Both the position numbers and the translations under genes were made by a program. From Sphingomonas paeninsulae (lineage in GTDB: Bacteria > Pseudomonadota > Alphaproteobacteria > Sphingomonadales > Sphingomonadaceae): DNA of 64,000 bases. The notes beneath the pieces were generated by a model. It was not told the DNA's origin. It saw only the letters and a program-made list of their open reading frames with translations, and did no database searches. This document shows positions 48,290 to 59,257 of the stretch, one piece after another. The DNA lies in contig NZ_CP032829.1 of NCBI RefSeq assembly GCF_003660165.1, positions 2,121,001-2,185,000 on the forward strand, read 5' to 3'. Within the stretch, counting starts at the first letter, position 1. The number at the start of each line of letters is the position of its first letter.

Positions 48290-49483
48290 TTATTTCGCCA
48301 TTGCTTCCAGTTGTGGGATGCTCACCGAACCGACTGCGGCTTTGAACACGTCGATCGATGGCGCGGTGCCCGATGCCTCGACCATGAAGCGGTCCGCGAC
48401 GATGGTGTTGTAGGTGCCAGCCTTGCCCACCGAATCCCATTTTTCGGTGGTCAGGCGGCCATCGACCTTGCCGGTCTTGTCATAGCCGGTCGCGGTTTGC
48501 TTGCTCGATTCGATGTTCATCGCACCGCCCAGCGCGGCAAGTCCGCCCAAAGCCCCCATATCGGTGACTTCGAGCCGGACGATCTGGTCACCACTGGCAT
48601 ATTCGCCCTTCGCGTTCGACCCGCCAAGGCCACCGGCCCCCGCCGACGCACTTTCGATGCTGGTTCGCGTAAAGCCACCGGGCAGGGACGCGGGCAACAG
48701 CGTCTGTAACACCGCGGGAGCGGCCGGGGGTTTTGCCTGACCGTTTTGCATATTGGCCGTGGCGGCTTCCATCTTGGCCGCCGCCGCCTGCATCTTGCCC
48801 AGATCGACCGAGCCCCCACCGGGAACGTTCATCGTGCCACCGACAACGCCAGCCGTTGCGCCGATGCCCATCGGAGGACCGAACACGCGGGCCAGCGGCA
48901 CCGCGAGCAGGCTGAGGATGAAGCTGAGCACGATCGCGACGACGATCACGACTGCGACATAGCTGACCGCCTTGTCCGCAGGGGCCTTCATCACGACCGG
49001 CAGGCCCAGATATACGAGGTAAAGGCTGTACAGCCCCAATAGGCCAAGGACCGACAGCGCCGGAATCAGGCCGAATATTCCGACCACCCATGCCGCGGTC
49101 CAGCCATAGGCCGCGACCTTGAAAGCCTGTGTTCGGTTCTTGGTCGCGCCAAAGTTCGGCGCCAGATAATCGATGATGAGCGCGAGCAGATAAACGCCGA
49201 CCAGCGCAAATATATAGGCGACGACCGCGCTTCCCACCGCGCCGACGACCGACGGGCGATAGGTGATGCCGAATATCGAATAGCCGAAGACGGTCGATCC
49301 GATCAGGCTGGCGACTGGCCCAATGGCAGCAAGCGGCAGGACATGTGATTTATAGATTTGCGCAATCGTCGTCGGCTCTGCGTCGATCACAGGCCATTCG
49401 GTTTTCGGCGTAATCAGGATCGCTTTAACCCGGTCGATCAATCCACTGTGGCGACTGGCGGGCGGCGGTACGAAATCGGTCAT
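48290..49483 (-). CDS. Yip1-family membrane protein
   Basis: About 397 residues from ATG 49483 ([23 protein letters not shown]). The frame continues upstream only through repeat DNA. Yip1 region with [31 protein letters not shown] in pieces, followed by five membrane helices (about 45-205). The C-terminal half is a soluble domain rich in Ala/Gly, with [14 protein letters not shown] and a tail ending [10 protein letters not shown]. Function unknown. Soluble part probably periplasmic or cytoplasmic-face binding. Confidence 0.8.
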   Translation of the reverse strand: MTDFVPPPASRHSGLIDRVKAILITPKTEWPVIDAEPTTIAQIYKSHVLPLAAIGPVASLIGSTVFGYSIFGITYRPSVVGAVGSAVVAYIFALVGVYLLALIIDYLAPNFGATKNRTQAFKVAAYGWTAAWVVGIFGLIPALSVLGLLGLYSLYLVYLGLPVVMKAPADKAVSYVAVVIVVAIVLSFILSLLAVPLARVFGPPMGIGATAGVVGGTMNVPGGGSVDLGKMQAAAAKMEAATANMQNGQAKPPAAPAVLQTLLPASLPGGFTRTSIESASAGAGGLGGSNAKGEYASGDQIVRLEVTDMGALGGLAALGGAMNIESSKQTATGYDKTGKVDGRLTTEKWDSVGKAGTYNTIVADRFMVEASGTAPSIDVFKAAVGSVSIPQLEAMAK

Positions 49484-49527
49484 TTCAAATCTCCCCGTGC
49501 GTCCACAAGTTTCGCCATAGAAATCGT

Positions 49528-49562
49528 TTCGACGCAAGCCCCGATCAAGCTCCGGGCAAGCA
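49528..49562. repeat. Sphingomonad-type short dispersed repeat
   Basis: AAGCCCCGATCAAGCTCCGG and the bases around it resemble short palindromic repeats scattered between genes in Sphingomonadales genomes. It lies between the holin gene and the Yip1 gene. Recognised from memory of such genomes, not by comparison here. Confidence 0.35.
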
Positions 49563-49581
49563 GCGCGCATGTCGATCGATC

Positions 49582-49995
49582 CTATTTATCGACGCCCTTC
49601 GACTTTCCCCAGCTACGCGCAGCAGTATAGCCAAGATAACCTGTCCCGAATAACGTCCACATTGGTTCGGGAATGCCGGCCAGATAGGCGTTCATACCAT
49701 TGGCGATCTCATGCGCGATTGCTGGCTGGACCGCCGCGATCAGGCCCATCGGGATCGACCATAATATAATGGTGTACATGACATAGAGAAAGCTGGGCCG
49801 TGCGCGACTGGTCCACGCATCCACCGATTGCGCTTCTGCGACGATGGCGGTCATCTGCACCCTGACCGCATCCATTTCCTGCGATCCTTCCAGTTTCAGC
49901 AGTTCGAGTTTGGCCGCATCGCGCGCACGCGGATCGGGAATGATCTTGTCGAGCAAACCCGCAATCGGGCCGACAATGGAATCGAGCAATGCCAT
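49582..49995 (-). CDS. GTA-type 3TM holin
   Basis: A 137-residue membrane protein. The N-terminal part is amphipathic and charged (KIIPDPRARDAAKLELLKLEG), then WTSRARPSFLYVMYTIILWSIPMGLIAA, and MWTLFGTGYLGYTAARSWGKSKG at the end. This is the pattern of 'holin of 3TMs, for gene-transfer release' (PF11351). It should form membrane lesions that let a lysozyme out. The adjacent upstream gene is a GH108 muramidase, giving a two-gene lysis module with no other phage gene nearby. Confidence 0.85.
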   Translation of the reverse strand: MALLDSIVGPIAGLLDKIIPDPRARDAAKLELLKLEGSQEMDAVRVQMTAIVAEAQSVDAWTSRARPSFLYVMYTIILWSIPMGLIAAVQPAIAHEIANGMNAYLAGIPEPMWTLFGTGYLGYTAARSWGKSKGVDK

Positions 49996-50072
49996 CTGAA
50001 TATCCTCTCTAAATCCCCTCTCGCTCTCGGCGCGACTGGGGGGTGAAAATGATCTGTCGGAATAAAAGCGGC

Positions 50073-50612
50073 CTACCCGATCCGGTTTGCGAGCCAGCCG
50101 TATAGGAACGCCTCATTGGCGGGACGACGCTCGGCAAGGTCGAGGTAGCGTTCGCCTTGCAGGGCTTCCAAAGCCTTCATCAGCACCGACGTTCCGCCGG
50201 GTTCCCGCTTTTTCAAAAAAGCGCGCAGTGCCACCAGCGTGGCAGCGTCAACACGCGGTCCTGCCACAATGTCGGCATAATCCGATGCCCCACGGTTCAG
50301 GGCATTCAGGGCGCGCTGAAGAAAGGCGACCGCAACCGCCGGTCCCATGTTAATCCCGGTGTCGAACAGTTCGGCCGCGATCGTCGGAGCCACCTCTGCA
50401 ACTTCGGCAAAACCCGGTCGCAGCCAGTAAATTCGATGATAGATCGCCACTGCATCGACGCGCGGAAAACTCCGCATTTCGCCTCGATACCCGTGCGCGC
50501 GAGCCACAGCCTCGGTGATCCCCCAGCGCGTTGCCCCGCCACGGTCGGCGGGATGGTTCACATAGCCGCCTTCTCGCCCGATCGCGTCGTCGATGAGTGT
50601 GTCGATATTCAT
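50073..50612 (-). CDS. GH108-family endolysin (N-acetylmuramidase)
   Basis: About 179 residues from ATG 50612 (MNIDTLIDDAIGREGGYV). The longer frame upstream is not conserved. Catalytic E14 is in the EGGYVNHPADRGGATRWGIT motif of the GH108 family. The C-terminal peptidoglycan-binding part has ELFDTGINMGPAVAVAFLQRALN. No signal peptide, so it needs the neighbouring holin for export. Operon with the holin (77 bases). Confidence 0.9.
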   Translation of the reverse strand: MNIDTLIDDAIGREGGYVNHPADRGGATRWGITEAVARAHGYRGEMRSFPRVDAVAIYHRIYWLRPGFAEVAEVAPTIAAELFDTGINMGPAVAVAFLQRALNALNRGASDYADIVAGPRVDAATLVALRAFLKKREPGGTSVLMKALEALQGERYLDLAERRPANEAFLYGWLANRIG

Positions 50613-50696
50613 AGCTGTCCCCCGATTTCGAATCGAGAGATAACCTATATGGTTCACTGTAGGACAGCGATTTGGCACTCCGCGTCGTTGGCGGTG

Positions 50697-51422
50697 TTAA
50701 GAAACAGTCCGATTGGCCGGTGAACCGCTGCCAAATCGCGCAACAAGGTCATAGGCCTCGGCCACGAATGTCTGGCGAACGCTGGTAATTTGTTCGTCGC
50801 CGCGCCACGTCCGCCGCTCTATCACCAGACACGCGTCTCCGTTGCCGATTTTTAACAGCTCGCTGATTTTCCCATCGGCACCCATCGCCGAAATGCGCGT
50901 TTCCGCCTCGGTCCACGGAACATGCCGAAGCAGCCATGTACCCGAAGCTTCGACCTCAAGATCAGCGTCGATAATCGTTGGAACAGCGGTCACGCTAACC
51001 AATCGCCGCTCCAAAGCCAGGGGTGTCCCGTTGGCGAGGTGCAGGCTTTCGACTTCGATCAGTTTTCCGCGCCCGGCCAGCGTCATCTCGTCGGCTCTAT
51101 CCTTGACCGGCGCTCGGATCGTTCGCGCAAGCAGACGATAGCCATAGGACTGCCCCCGACGTGCGACTTCCTGCGCCAGATCGGGCACGTCCAGAACCAT
51201 CGCGTGAAGGCGGGGACGGGCGACGAATGTCCCGGCCCTCTTCCGTCGCTCGATCAGCCCAATCAGTGTGAGCGCCGAAAGCGCCTTGTTCACCGTCATG
51301 CGTGAACAGCCATATTCCTGCATCAGTTCGGCTTCGATGGGCAGCCGATCTCCCGGCACCAGTTCGCCCTTTAGGATTTTGGCCTCGATATTACTTCGGA
51401 TGCGTTCGTGCAGCGGTATCAT
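50697..51422 (-). CDS. hutC: Histidine-utilisation repressor HutC (GntR family)
   Basis: About 241 residues from ATG 51422, overlapping the hutF stop. The winged helix includes IRSNIEAKILKGELVPGDRLPIEAEL split by the turn and YGCSRMTVNKALSALTLIG. The UTRA ligand domain has SLHLANGTPLALERRLV and a C-terminal VRQTFVAEAYDLVARFG. It binds urocanate, which releases it from hut operators. Downstream of hutF in the leftward arm. Confidence 0.93.
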   Translation of the reverse strand: MIPLHERIRSNIEAKILKGELVPGDRLPIEAELMQEYGCSRMTVNKALSALTLIGLIERRKRAGTFVARPRLHAMVLDVPDLAQEVARRGQSYGYRLLARTIRAPVKDRADEMTLAGRGKLIEVESLHLANGTPLALERRLVSVTAVPTIIDADLEVEASGTWLLRHVPWTEAETRISAMGADGKISELLKIGNGDACLVIERRTWRGDEQITSVRQTFVAEAYDLVARFGSGSPANRTVS

Positions 51423-52797
51423 TGGCCGAGCAATTCCCTCAATACTGTGCGATACCGTGCTTCGATAGGTTCGCGTGAACGATGACGACCGCCGCTGACC
51501 AGTTTTTCTCCACGACGCCAGACGCAATCGATCGCATCCTTCCCTGCTGCGAACACAAATGCGTCCAATAAACCGCTGTTCTCCCGCTCGATAAGCGAGG
51601 CATGGCCTGTGTCGAGACTGACGATATCGGCTGCGTTGCCGACTGCGAGTACGCCACCGATCCCCAACGCCTGAGCACCACCGGCTACCGCCGCGGCATA
51701 AAGGGTCTGGCCGGTCGATCCGCTGCCGTCTTTTGCAAGCACATTGCGCGCGCGGCTGGTCAGTCGCTGACCATATTCCAACAGCCGCAATTCCTCCGAC
51801 AGATCGATGCGTACATTGGAATCGGACCCAACGCCGATGCGACCACCCGCTTCCATGAAAGCTGCCGCCGGGAAAATTCCATCACCCAGATTGGCCTCGG
51901 TGATGGGGCATAATCCCACGACCGCACAGCTCCGCGCCAATGCCGATAATTCAGCATCATCAATGTGCGTCGCGTGGACAAGGCACCACCGGCTATCCAC
52001 GTCCGTATGATCGAGGAGCCATTGCACCGGCCTTGCGCCGCTCCACGCCAGGTAATCGTCCACTTCGCGGATCTGTTCGGCGATATGAATATGGATCGGG
52101 CCATCCCCCGCCAGTTGCTCGACAAGGCGCAGTTCGTCCGGAGTAACCGCCCGTAAGCTATGCGGCGCAACACCGACGATCGCGTCGGGCAACGGGGCCA
52201 CTAAGGTCCGCGTCTGTTCGATAAGTTTCGCAAAACCATCGATTCCGTTGATGAAACGTCGCTGGCCGACGCCCGCAGGCGCACCACCAAAACCGCCATG
52301 CGCATAAAAGACGGGCAGGAGGGTTAGCCCAATTCCGGTTTCCCCCACGGCCTCGATGATTGCCGATGCCATCTCGGCCAAGTCTGGAAAAGTATTGCCC
52401 CGCAATCATGGTGCAGATAGTGAAATTCGCCGACGCGGGTAAATCCGCTCTCCAGCATCTCGACATAGCCAAGCGCCGCGATGGCCCGCAGTTGGTTCGG
52501 CGAAATGCGATCGACAAAGCGATACATCGTTTCCCGCCACGTCCAGAAGCTGTCGCTATCCGGTCCCCGACGCTCGGCAAGACCCGCCATCCCGCGCTGA
52601 AACGCGTGACTGTGGAGGTTCGGCACGCCCGGCAAGCCGACCGTGTACCGATGTTCCCCAGCGGGCGCTGCGCATCCGGCTGTCACTCCTGTTAAAAGTC
52701 CGTCGCGGATTGTGAGGCGCACGTCTCGCGCCCAGCCACCGGGCAGCATGGCCTGATCGAAATAAAGGCATCTGTCCGACCCGCTTTCGACACTCAT
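51419..52797 (-). pseudogene. hutF: Formimidoylglutamate deiminase HutF, frameshifted (likely read error)
   Basis: HutF deaminates N-formimino-glutamate to N-formylglutamate. ATG 52797 is chosen because GGAGG lies seven bases upstream. The first piece has the metal site PNLHSHAFQRGMAGLAERRG and FTRVGEFHYLHHD. The frame then breaks at a run of four C (52399-52402, one base short). The next frame continues NTFPDLAEMASAI, HIAEQIREVDDYLAW, HATHIDD and GSDSNVRIDLSEELRLLEYGQR split normally. The repaired length is about 459 residues, typical. With hutG it defines the two-step formylglutamate route. Confidence 0.9.
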
Positions 52798-52815
52798 ATT
52801 TGCCTCCATCGACAC

Positions 52816-52832
52816 TTATGTCTATACATTAA
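52816..52832. promoter_or_regulatory. Candidate HutC operator
   Basis: TTATGTCTATACATTAA centres on the near-palindrome TGTCTATACA (52819-52828), similar to HutC sites of the TGTATATACA type. It lies in the 79-base gap between the divergent hutF (52797) and hutI (52877) starts, so one bound repressor could block both arms. Confidence 0.65.
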
Positions 52833-52876
52833 TGACGCTGACCTGCAAACTGGAGATCAGACGATGGAGTCCGACG

Positions 52877-54088
52877 ATGCAGTGTGACACCTTGTGGATC
52901 GATGCACGACTCGCGACGATGGCTAACGTCGGGGCTGTTGCCGGAGTTGGGGCCATCGACCGCGGGATGATCGCCGCCACCGATGGGCGCATCGTCTTTG
53001 CCGGACCGGTGGCCGACGCCCCATTTTTCGACGCGGCCAATGTGGTAAAGTGCGATGGTCGTTGGATCACGCCGGGGCTTATCGACTGCCACACGCATCT
53101 CGTTCACGGCGGCGACCGCTCGGCTGAATTCGAACTGCGGCTTGCCGGGGCGAGCTACGAGGAAATCGCGCGCGCGGGCGGCGGCATCGTCTCGACGATG
53201 GAGGCAACCCGCGCTGCCGGCGAAGATTCTCTTGTCCAAAGCGCATTGCCTCGTCTCGACGCGCTGATCGGGGAGGGGGCTACCACCGTGGAGGTGAAAT
53301 CCGGCTACGGCCTGACACTTGCGCACGAAATCAAGATGTTACGCGCCGCACGTCAGCTTGGCTCTGTGCGGCCCGTCGGGATCGTGACGACCTTCCTCGG
53401 CGCACACGCCTTGCCGCCCGAATATCGCGACGACCCTGACGGTTACATCACCGCCGTTTGCGAACAAATGATCCCCGCCATTGCCAGCGCGGGGCTGGCT
53501 GATGCGGTCGACGCGTTTTGCGACGGCATTGGCTTCACCGCCGCTCAAACTCGCCGTGTGTTCGAAGCAGCAACGGCCCACGGCTTGCGGGTCAAACTTC
53601 ACGCCGAACAGCTCTCGAACCTCCACGGAGCCGCCCTCGCCGCGGAATTCGGCGCGCGCTCCGCCGACCACCTCGAATATCTCGACGACGACGGTATTCA
53701 CGCAATGGCCGCCGCCGGAACCGTCGCAACGCTTCTGCCCGGTGCCTACTATTTCGTCCGCGAAAACCGACTGCCCCCGATTACACTATTGCGCGCGGCG
53801 GGCGTCCCGATTGCGCTGGCAACCGATTGCAATCCGGGGACGTCGCCGCTGACCTCGTTGCTGCTGACAATGAACATGGCCGCAACGCTGTTTCACATGA
53901 CGGTCGATGAATGCCTTACCGGCGTAACCCGAAATGCCGCGACGGCTCTTGGCCTCGGCCATGAAATCGGAACGCTCGAACCCGGCAAGTCCTGCGACCT
54001 CGCCATCTGGGACATCGAGCGTCCTGCCGAGCTTGTCTATCGTATGGGCTTCAACCCCTTGCACGCCCGTATCTGGAGAGGCCAATGA
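52877..54088 (+). CDS. hutI: Imidazolonepropionase HutI
   Basis: A 403-residue amidohydrolase that opens imidazolonepropionate to N-formimino-glutamate. ATG 52877 follows GGAG by seven bases. An ATG at 52832 lies in the operator region. Metal ligands in [21 protein letters not shown] split at the loop, [27 protein letters not shown], and [20 protein letters not shown]. Complete. Overlaps hutH by four bases. Confidence 0.96.
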   Translation: MQCDTLWIDARLATMANVGAVAGVGAIDRGMIAATDGRIVFAGPVADAPFFDAANVVKCDGRWITPGLIDCHTHLVHGGDRSAEFELRLAGASYEEIARAGGGIVSTMEATRAAGEDSLVQSALPRLDALIGEGATTVEVKSGYGLTLAHEIKMLRAARQLGSVRPVGIVTTFLGAHALPPEYRDDPDGYITAVCEQMIPAIASAGLADAVDAFCDGIGFTAAQTRRVFEAATAHGLRVKLHAEQLSNLHGAALAAEFGARSADHLEYLDDDGIHAMAAAGTVATLLPGAYYFVRENRLPPITLLRAAGVPIALATDCNPGTSPLTSLLLTMNMAATLFHMTVDECLTGVTRNAATALGLGHEIGTLEPGKSCDLAIWDIERPAELVYRMGFNPLHARIWRGQ

Positions 54089-55617
54089 CCGACATCATGC
54101 TCGTACCGGGCGCAGTTACGATGGATGACTGGCGCGCAATATATCGCGGCGCTGTGCCGCTGCTTGATCCAGCTTCCGCGCCGGTCATCGCCGAAAGCGC
54201 GGCCTCTGTCGAACGCATCCTTGCGCGGGGAGCGCCAGTTTACGGGATCAACACCGGCTTCGGCAAACTCGCCAGCGTCAAAATCGAGGCAAGTGACCTC
54301 GCCAAGCTCCAGCGCAACATCGTCCTGTCGCATGCGGCAGGAACCGGAGCGGCGTCGCCCATTCCGATCATCCGCCTGATGATGGCGCTCAAGCTTGCGA
54401 GTCTTGCCCAAGGCGCATCGGGAGTCCGCCGCGAGACCGTTGCATTGATTGAAGCGTATCTGGTCAAAGGACTGACCCCTGTCGTCCCCGCACAGGGTTC
54501 GGTCGGAGCTTCGGGCGACCTTGCTCCGCTGGCTCACATGGCCGCCACGATGATCGGCGTCGGCGAAATCTTCATCGGCAACCGCCGCCTTCCCGCTGCC
54601 ACCGCTCTCGCCGAAGCCGGCCTTACGCCCCTCGTCCTCGGTCCCAAGGAAGGTCTTGCGCTGCTCAATGGCACGCAATTTTCCTGTGCCAATGCGCTCG
54701 CCGGATTGTTCGACGCCGAGATCCTGTTCCAGTCCGCGCTGATCACCGGCGCGTTGTCGACCGAAGCGGCAAAGGGCACCGACGCTCCCTTCGACCCGCG
54801 CATCCACGCGCTGCGTCGCCATCCCGGCCAGATCGCTGTAGGGGCGGCTTTGCGCACGCTCATGGCCGGGTCGGCCATCCGCGCATCACACCGTGACGAC
54901 GACCCGCGCGTGCAAGATCCCTATTGTCTGCGCTGCCAGCCGCAGGTCATGGGCGCGGCGCTCGACGTGCTGCGACAGGCAGGCATCACGCTGCTCACCG
55001 AAACCAATGGTGTGTCCGACAATCCGCTGATCTTCCCGGAAACCGACGAGGCGCTGTCAGGTGGCAATTTCCACGCCGAGCCGGTCGCATTCGCTGCCGA
55101 CATGATCGCGCTGGCGGTCTGCGAAATCGGATCGATCGCCGAACGCCGCGTCGCGATGCTGGTCGATCCTGCATTGTCGGGCCTGCCAGCTTTCCTGACT
55201 CCCAGGCCGGGCCTCAACTCCGGCTTTATGATCCCCCAGGTGACGGCAGCCGCGCTTGTGTCCGAAAACAAACAGCGCGCCTATCCCGCCAGTGTCGATT
55301 CAATCCCGACCTCCGCCAATCAGGAGGATCATGTCTCGATGGCCGCCCACGGCAGCCGCCGCCTGCTGGAAATGGTAGCCAACGCGACCGCCGTGATCGG
55401 CATAGAGTTGCTCGCCGCGGCACAAGGCTGTGACCTCGCAACCAACCTGAAATCTTCAGCAGCGCTGGAGGCGGTCCGCTCCTGTCTCCGCGCGGAAGTC
55501 CCAACACTTCAGGACGACCGCCATATGCACCCGGACATGGAAGCGGCGAATGCGTTGATCCGCTCTGGCCGCATCATCGCCGCATCACGCCTAAACCTCC
55601 CCGGAGTTGCAGCATGA
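54085..55617 (+). CDS. hutH: Histidine ammonia-lyase HutH
   Basis: A 510-residue enzyme converting histidine to urocanate and ammonia. The MIO prosthetic group forms from A142-S143-G144 in [58 protein letters not shown] and [11 protein letters not shown] are conserved. Complete, second gene of the rightward hut operon. Confidence 0.97.
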   Translation: MTDIMLVPGAVTMDDWRAIYRGAVPLLDPASAPVIAESAASVERILARGAPVYGINTGFGKLASVKIEASDLAKLQRNIVLSHAAGTGAASPIPIIRLMMALKLASLAQGASGVRRETVALIEAYLVKGLTPVVPAQGSVGASGDLAPLAHMAATMIGVGEIFIGNRRLPAATALAEAGLTPLVLGPKEGLALLNGTQFSCANALAGLFDAEILFQSALITGALSTEAAKGTDAPFDPRIHALRRHPGQIAVGAALRTLMAGSAIRASHRDDDPRVQDPYCLRCQPQVMGAALDVLRQAGITLLTETNGVSDNPLIFPETDEALSGGNFHAEPVAFAADMIALAVCEIGSIAERRVAMLVDPALSGLPAFLTPRPGLNSGFMIPQVTAAALVSENKQRAYPASVDSIPTSANQEDHVSMAAHGSRRLLEMVANATAVIGIELLAAAQGCDLATNLKSSAALEAVRSCLRAEVPTLQDDRHMHPDMEAANALIRSGRIIAASRLNLPGVAA

Positions 55618-56429
55618 GCGACTGGCTCGAAATTCACCGTGGCTCATCACCGTTGATCGTCGCCTTTCCGCACACGGGAACCCTGCTCCCCGATGGTATC
55701 GAACGCGATCTGGTGTCACCGTGGCGCGCGTTGAAGGATACCGATTGGTGGGTCGACCGCCTCTATGATTTCGCCCGCGATATGGGCGCGACGACGATCC
55801 GAACCACCATCTCTCGCACGGTTATCGACGTGAACCGCGACCCGTCCGGCAAGTCGCTCTATCCCGGCCATACGACGACCGAACTATGTCCGACCACGAC
55901 CTTCGACGGTGAACCACTTTACATCAACGCCCCACCGTCGGCCGACGAAATTGCACAACGACAGCACGCTTATTTCGATCCCTATCATCAAGCAATCGAA
56001 GCGGAAATCGCCCGCCTCCGCGCCCAGCATCCTCGTGTCGTCCTTTACGATGCCCATTCGATCAGAAGTCGCGCGCCACGCCTGTTCGACGGCGTATTGC
56101 CGCATATGAACATCGGGACCAACGGCGGCACGACCTGCGATCCCGCCCTCTTGAACGCCGTCGAAACCGTCCTTGTGGCATGCCCGTTCAGCTTCGTCAC
56201 CGATGGCCGGTTCAAGGGCGGCTGGACGACGCGCCACTATGGGCGCCCGACAGAGGGCATCCACGCGATCCAGATGGAACTCGCCGATCGCGGCTATCTC
56301 GACGAACCCGACCATGTCAGCCCCGAAAACTGGCCGGCCGCCTATAGCGCCGACACCGCCGCCCCGCAGCGCACCGTGCTTGCCGCCGTCCTTAAAGCCT
56401 GTCTGACTTTCACCCAGGAGCTTGCATGA
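55614..56429 (+). CDS. hutG: N-formylglutamate deformylase HutG
   Basis: A 271-residue N-formylglutamate amidohydrolase releasing glutamate and formate, the last step of the HutF route. [70 protein letters not shown] and [20 protein letters not shown] support the assignment. ATGA overlap with hutH and with hutU. Complete. Confidence 0.96.
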   Translation: MSDWLEIHRGSSPLIVAFPHTGTLLPDGIERDLVSPWRALKDTDWWVDRLYDFARDMGATTIRTTISRTVIDVNRDPSGKSLYPGHTTTELCPTTTFDGEPLYINAPPSADEIAQRQHAYFDPYHQAIEAEIARLRAQHPRVVLYDAHSIRSRAPRLFDGVLPHMNIGTNGGTTCDPALLNAVETVLVACPFSFVTDGRFKGGWTTRHYGRPTEGIHAIQMELADRGYLDEPDHVSPENWPAAYSADTAAPQRTVLAAVLKACLTFTQELA

Positions 56430-58093
56430 CCCGCCTCGACAACAGCCGCAAAATCCTGCCCGCGACTGGCACTGCACTCACCGCCAAAAGCTGGCTCACC
56501 GAAGCCCCTTTGCGGATGTTGATGAACAATCTCCACCCCGACGTCGCTGAACGGCCCGAGGAACTCGTCGTTTATGGCGGCATCGGGCGAGCCGCGCGCG
56601 ACTGGGAAAGTTACGACCGCATCGTCGAAACGCTACGTCGCCTGAACGACGATGAAACATTACTCGTTCAGTCGGGCAAGCCGGTCGGCGTATTCCGCAC
56701 TCACGCTGATGCCCCGCGCGTTCTGATCGCCAATTCCAACCTCGTTCCGAAATGGGCGACATGGGAGCATTTCAACGAACTCGACCGCAAGGGACTGGCG
56801 ATGTACGGTCAGATGACCGCCGGTTCGTGGATATACATCGGCAGTCAGGGGATCGTGCAGGGCACTTACGAAACCTTCGCAGAGATGGGCCGCCAGCATT
56901 ATGACGGTGACTTGTCCGGCCGCTGGTTGTTGACCGCTGGCCTTGGCGGAATGGGTGCCGCACAGCCGCTTGCTGCCGTGATGGCGGGGGCTTCATGCCT
57001 TGCCATTGAATGCCAGCCCAGCCGGATCGAAATGCGTTTGCGCACCGGCTATCTCGACCATGGCGTCGACACGATCGAAAAAGCGATGGAGATTATCGAG
57101 GACGCCCGGCGCACGAAAACCCCGGTGTCTGTCGGGCTTCTTGGCAATGCGGCGGAAATCCTCCCCGAACTTTACGCGCGCGGTATCCGCCCTGACCTGT
57201 TGACCGACCAGACATCCGCGCACGACCCCGTCAACGGCTACCTCCCCGCCGGATGGAGCGTCGCCGAATGGATCGAAAAGCGTGAACGCGACCCGCAGGT
57301 GGTTGAAGCCGCAGCGAAATCTTCGATGGCAACGCACGTCCGCGCAATGCTCGACTTTCAGTCGGCAGGGGTGCCGACCGTCGATTACGGCAATAATATC
57401 AGGCAGGTCGCAAAGGATGAGGGCGTTGCCAACGCCTTCGACTTCCCCGGCTTCGTGCCTGCCTATATCCGGCCCCTCTTTTGTCGCGGCATAGGACCCT
57501 TCCGCTGGGTGGCGCTCTCCGGCGACCCGCAAGACATCTATAAAACCGACGCAAAAGTGAAAGAGCTTTTGCCCGACGACGCCAACCTCCATCGCTGGCT
57601 CGACATGGCGCGTGAGAAAATCCAGTTTCAGGGATTACCTGCACGAATTTGCTGGGTCGGCCTTGGTGATCGCCACCGCCTTGGCCTTGCGTTCAATGAA
57701 ATGGTCGCATCCGGGGAGCTAAAGGCTCCCATCGTCATCGGCCGCGATCATCTCGACAGTGGTTCGGTCGCCAGCCCGAACCGCGAAACCGAAGCAATGC
57801 GCGACGGTTCGGATGCCGTATCCGACTGGCCGTTGCTCAACGCGCTACTCAACACCGCCAGCGGCGCTACATGGGTTTCGTTACATCATGGAGGTGGGGT
57901 CGGCATGGGCTATTCGCAGCATAGCGGCATGGTCATCGTTGCCGACGGCACCGACGCAGCGGCCAAACGGCTTGCCCGCGTCCTCTGGAACGATCCTGCC
58001 ACCGGCGTCATGCGCCACGCCGACGCAGGTTACGAAGTCGCGCTCGACTGCGCTCGTGATAAATATCTGGACCTGCCGGGTATATTGGGATGA
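56426..58093 (+). CDS. hutU: Urocanate hydratase HutU
   Basis: A 555-residue NAD-dependent hydratase turning urocanate into imidazolonepropionate. [30 protein letters not shown] (in two motifs) at the N-terminus, [18 protein letters not shown] as the NAD-binding loop, [18 protein letters not shown], and [18 protein letters not shown] near the end. Complete. Confidence 0.97.
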   Translation: MTRLDNSRKILPATGTALTAKSWLTEAPLRMLMNNLHPDVAERPEELVVYGGIGRAARDWESYDRIVETLRRLNDDETLLVQSGKPVGVFRTHADAPRVLIANSNLVPKWATWEHFNELDRKGLAMYGQMTAGSWIYIGSQGIVQGTYETFAEMGRQHYDGDLSGRWLLTAGLGGMGAAQPLAAVMAGASCLAIECQPSRIEMRLRTGYLDHGVDTIEKAMEIIEDARRTKTPVSVGLLGNAAEILPELYARGIRPDLLTDQTSAHDPVNGYLPAGWSVAEWIEKRERDPQVVEAAAKSSMATHVRAMLDFQSAGVPTVDYGNNIRQVAKDEGVANAFDFPGFVPAYIRPLFCRGIGPFRWVALSGDPQDIYKTDAKVKELLPDDANLHRWLDMAREKIQFQGLPARICWVGLGDRHRLGLAFNEMVASGELKAPIVIGRDHLDSGSVASPNRETEAMRDGSDAVSDWPLLNALLNTASGATWVSLHHGGGVGMGYSQHSGMVIVADGTDAAAKRLARVLWNDPATGVMRHADAGYEVALDCARDKYLDLPGILG

Positions 58094-58668
58094 GCGGTAT
58101 AAAGGTGCTGCGCGTTGCCGATCGTACAGCATCTCCCTGGAAAAATGGCGGCGGAACGACATATCAGATCGCAGCTTTTCCGCCGGAATCCGGACTGGCT
58201 GATTTTCAGTGGAGAGTCAGTACCGCCGAGGTCGCCACTCCCGGTACTTTCTCGTCATTTCCGGGGATCGATCGAATCCTGATGGTTATCGACGGCGCAC
58301 TCGAGGTTACGATCGACGATAGTCCCGGCGTTCGGCTTGCTTCATCTTCTGCGGGCCTCAGCTTTACCGGCTATCAGCGCGTCTGGGGTTCACCGATTGG
58401 CGGCACCGCAACCGACCTGAACGTAATGACACGTCGAGGGCGCTATACAGCGAAGATGGCGCCGCTGGACGCTCAGAATGGAATGCTGTTAATTTTTGCC
58501 GACACGACGGTCGTTCTTGTCGCCCAAACTGAAACGTCATGGTCTTTTGGCAACAACACAGGAACTCTGGCCCCGCGCGATGCGATTATGATCGAAGTCC
58601 AGGAAAGCGGATGTTCCGCGTTCGCTTTTTCAGGATGTCTTTACAGAATCGAGCTGAACCGCTGCTAA
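58090..58668 (+). CDS. hutD: HutD/Ves-family cupin
   Basis: A 192-residue HutD-like double-cupin protein. It starts with the family motif [17 protein letters not shown] (about 12-28), followed by [25 protein letters not shown] (in two parts). HutD of Pseudomonas is thought to limit hut expression when histidine is plentiful. Its enzymatic role is unknown. Last gene of the operon, ATGA-overlapped with hutU. The C-terminal third has lower GC than the rest. Confidence 0.88.
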   Translation: MSGIKVLRVADRTASPWKNGGGTTYQIAAFPPESGLADFQWRVSTAEVATPGTFSSFPGIDRILMVIDGALEVTIDDSPGVRLASSSAGLSFTGYQRVWGSPIGGTATDLNVMTRRGRYTAKMAPLDAQNGMLLIFADTTVVLVAQTETSWSFGNNTGTLAPRDAIMIEVQESGCSAFAFSGCLYRIELNRC

Positions 58669-58679
58669 GATTCTATTTT

Positions 58680-58756
58680 TGGTCGGGACGAGAGGATTCG
58701 AACCTCCGACCCCCACACCCCCAGTGTGATGCGCTACCAGGCTGCGCTACGTCCCG
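58680..58756 (-). tRNA. tRNA-Pro (anticodon GGG)
   Basis: On the minus strand: acceptor CGGGACG/CGTCCCG, D arm TAGCGCAGCCTGGTAGCGC, anticodon stem TCACA/TGTGG with loop CTGGGGG and anticodon GGG, T loop GGTTCGAATCC. The CCA end is encoded (58680-58682). Sits between the convergent hutD and, on its other side, yajC. Confidence 0.96.
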
Positions 58757-58916
58757 ACCGAAGGCGCGCCAATACGGGGAAGGGGGAGTGAAGGCAAGCC
58801 GCCTGACGCGCACAAATGTTTGATGCTGCAATCTCGCCCTGCGTCCACCGCAGGTTGCGCACGCCCGGCCCCTCTGTTAGTCGCGCGCCTTCGCCATTTA
58901 CAGGCTATAGAGTTTC

Positions 58917-59255
58917 ATGTTCATAACACCCGCATACGCACAAACCGCTGGCGCGGCGACCGGTGGCATCGCCGCTTTCATGTCGCCGCTGATCCCCGTG
59001 ATCTTCACGATCGGTATCTTCTATCTACTGGTCTTCCGTCCGCAACAGCGTGCGGCAAAGGCACATAAGGCGCGTATCGCTGCCGTTAAAAAGGGCGATA
59101 GCGTCGTTACCGGTGGCGGCCTGATCGGCAAGGTCACGCGGGTCGAAGACGATAATGTCGAAATCGAAATCGCGACGGGTGTAAAGGTGAAGGCGATCAA
59201 GACGACGCTCACCGACGTCACGCCTCTCGGCGGCGCGAAACCCGCGAACGACTGA
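58917..59255 (+). CDS. yajC: Sec translocase auxiliary subunit YajC
   Basis: A 112-residue inner-membrane protein with one helix (LIPVIFTIGIFYLLVFRPQ, about 25-43) followed by a basic segment and GDSVVTGGGLIGKVTRVEDD, EIATGVKVKAIKTTLTDV. This is the YajC pattern. It joins SecDF-YidC at the Sec channel. First of three genes with secD two bases on. Confidence 0.96.
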   Translation: MFITPAYAQTAGAATGGIAAFMSPLIPVIFTIGIFYLLVFRPQQRAAKAHKARIAAVKKGDSVVTGGGLIGKVTRVEDDNVEIEIATGVKVKAIKTTLTDVTPLGGAKPAND

Positions 59256-59257
59256 CG

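Noticed and set aside
50614-50668. 7-bp inverted repeat (GCTGTCC/GGACAGC) upstream of the endolysin
   Set aside because: The arms are short and 41 bases apart; chance occurrence is likely.
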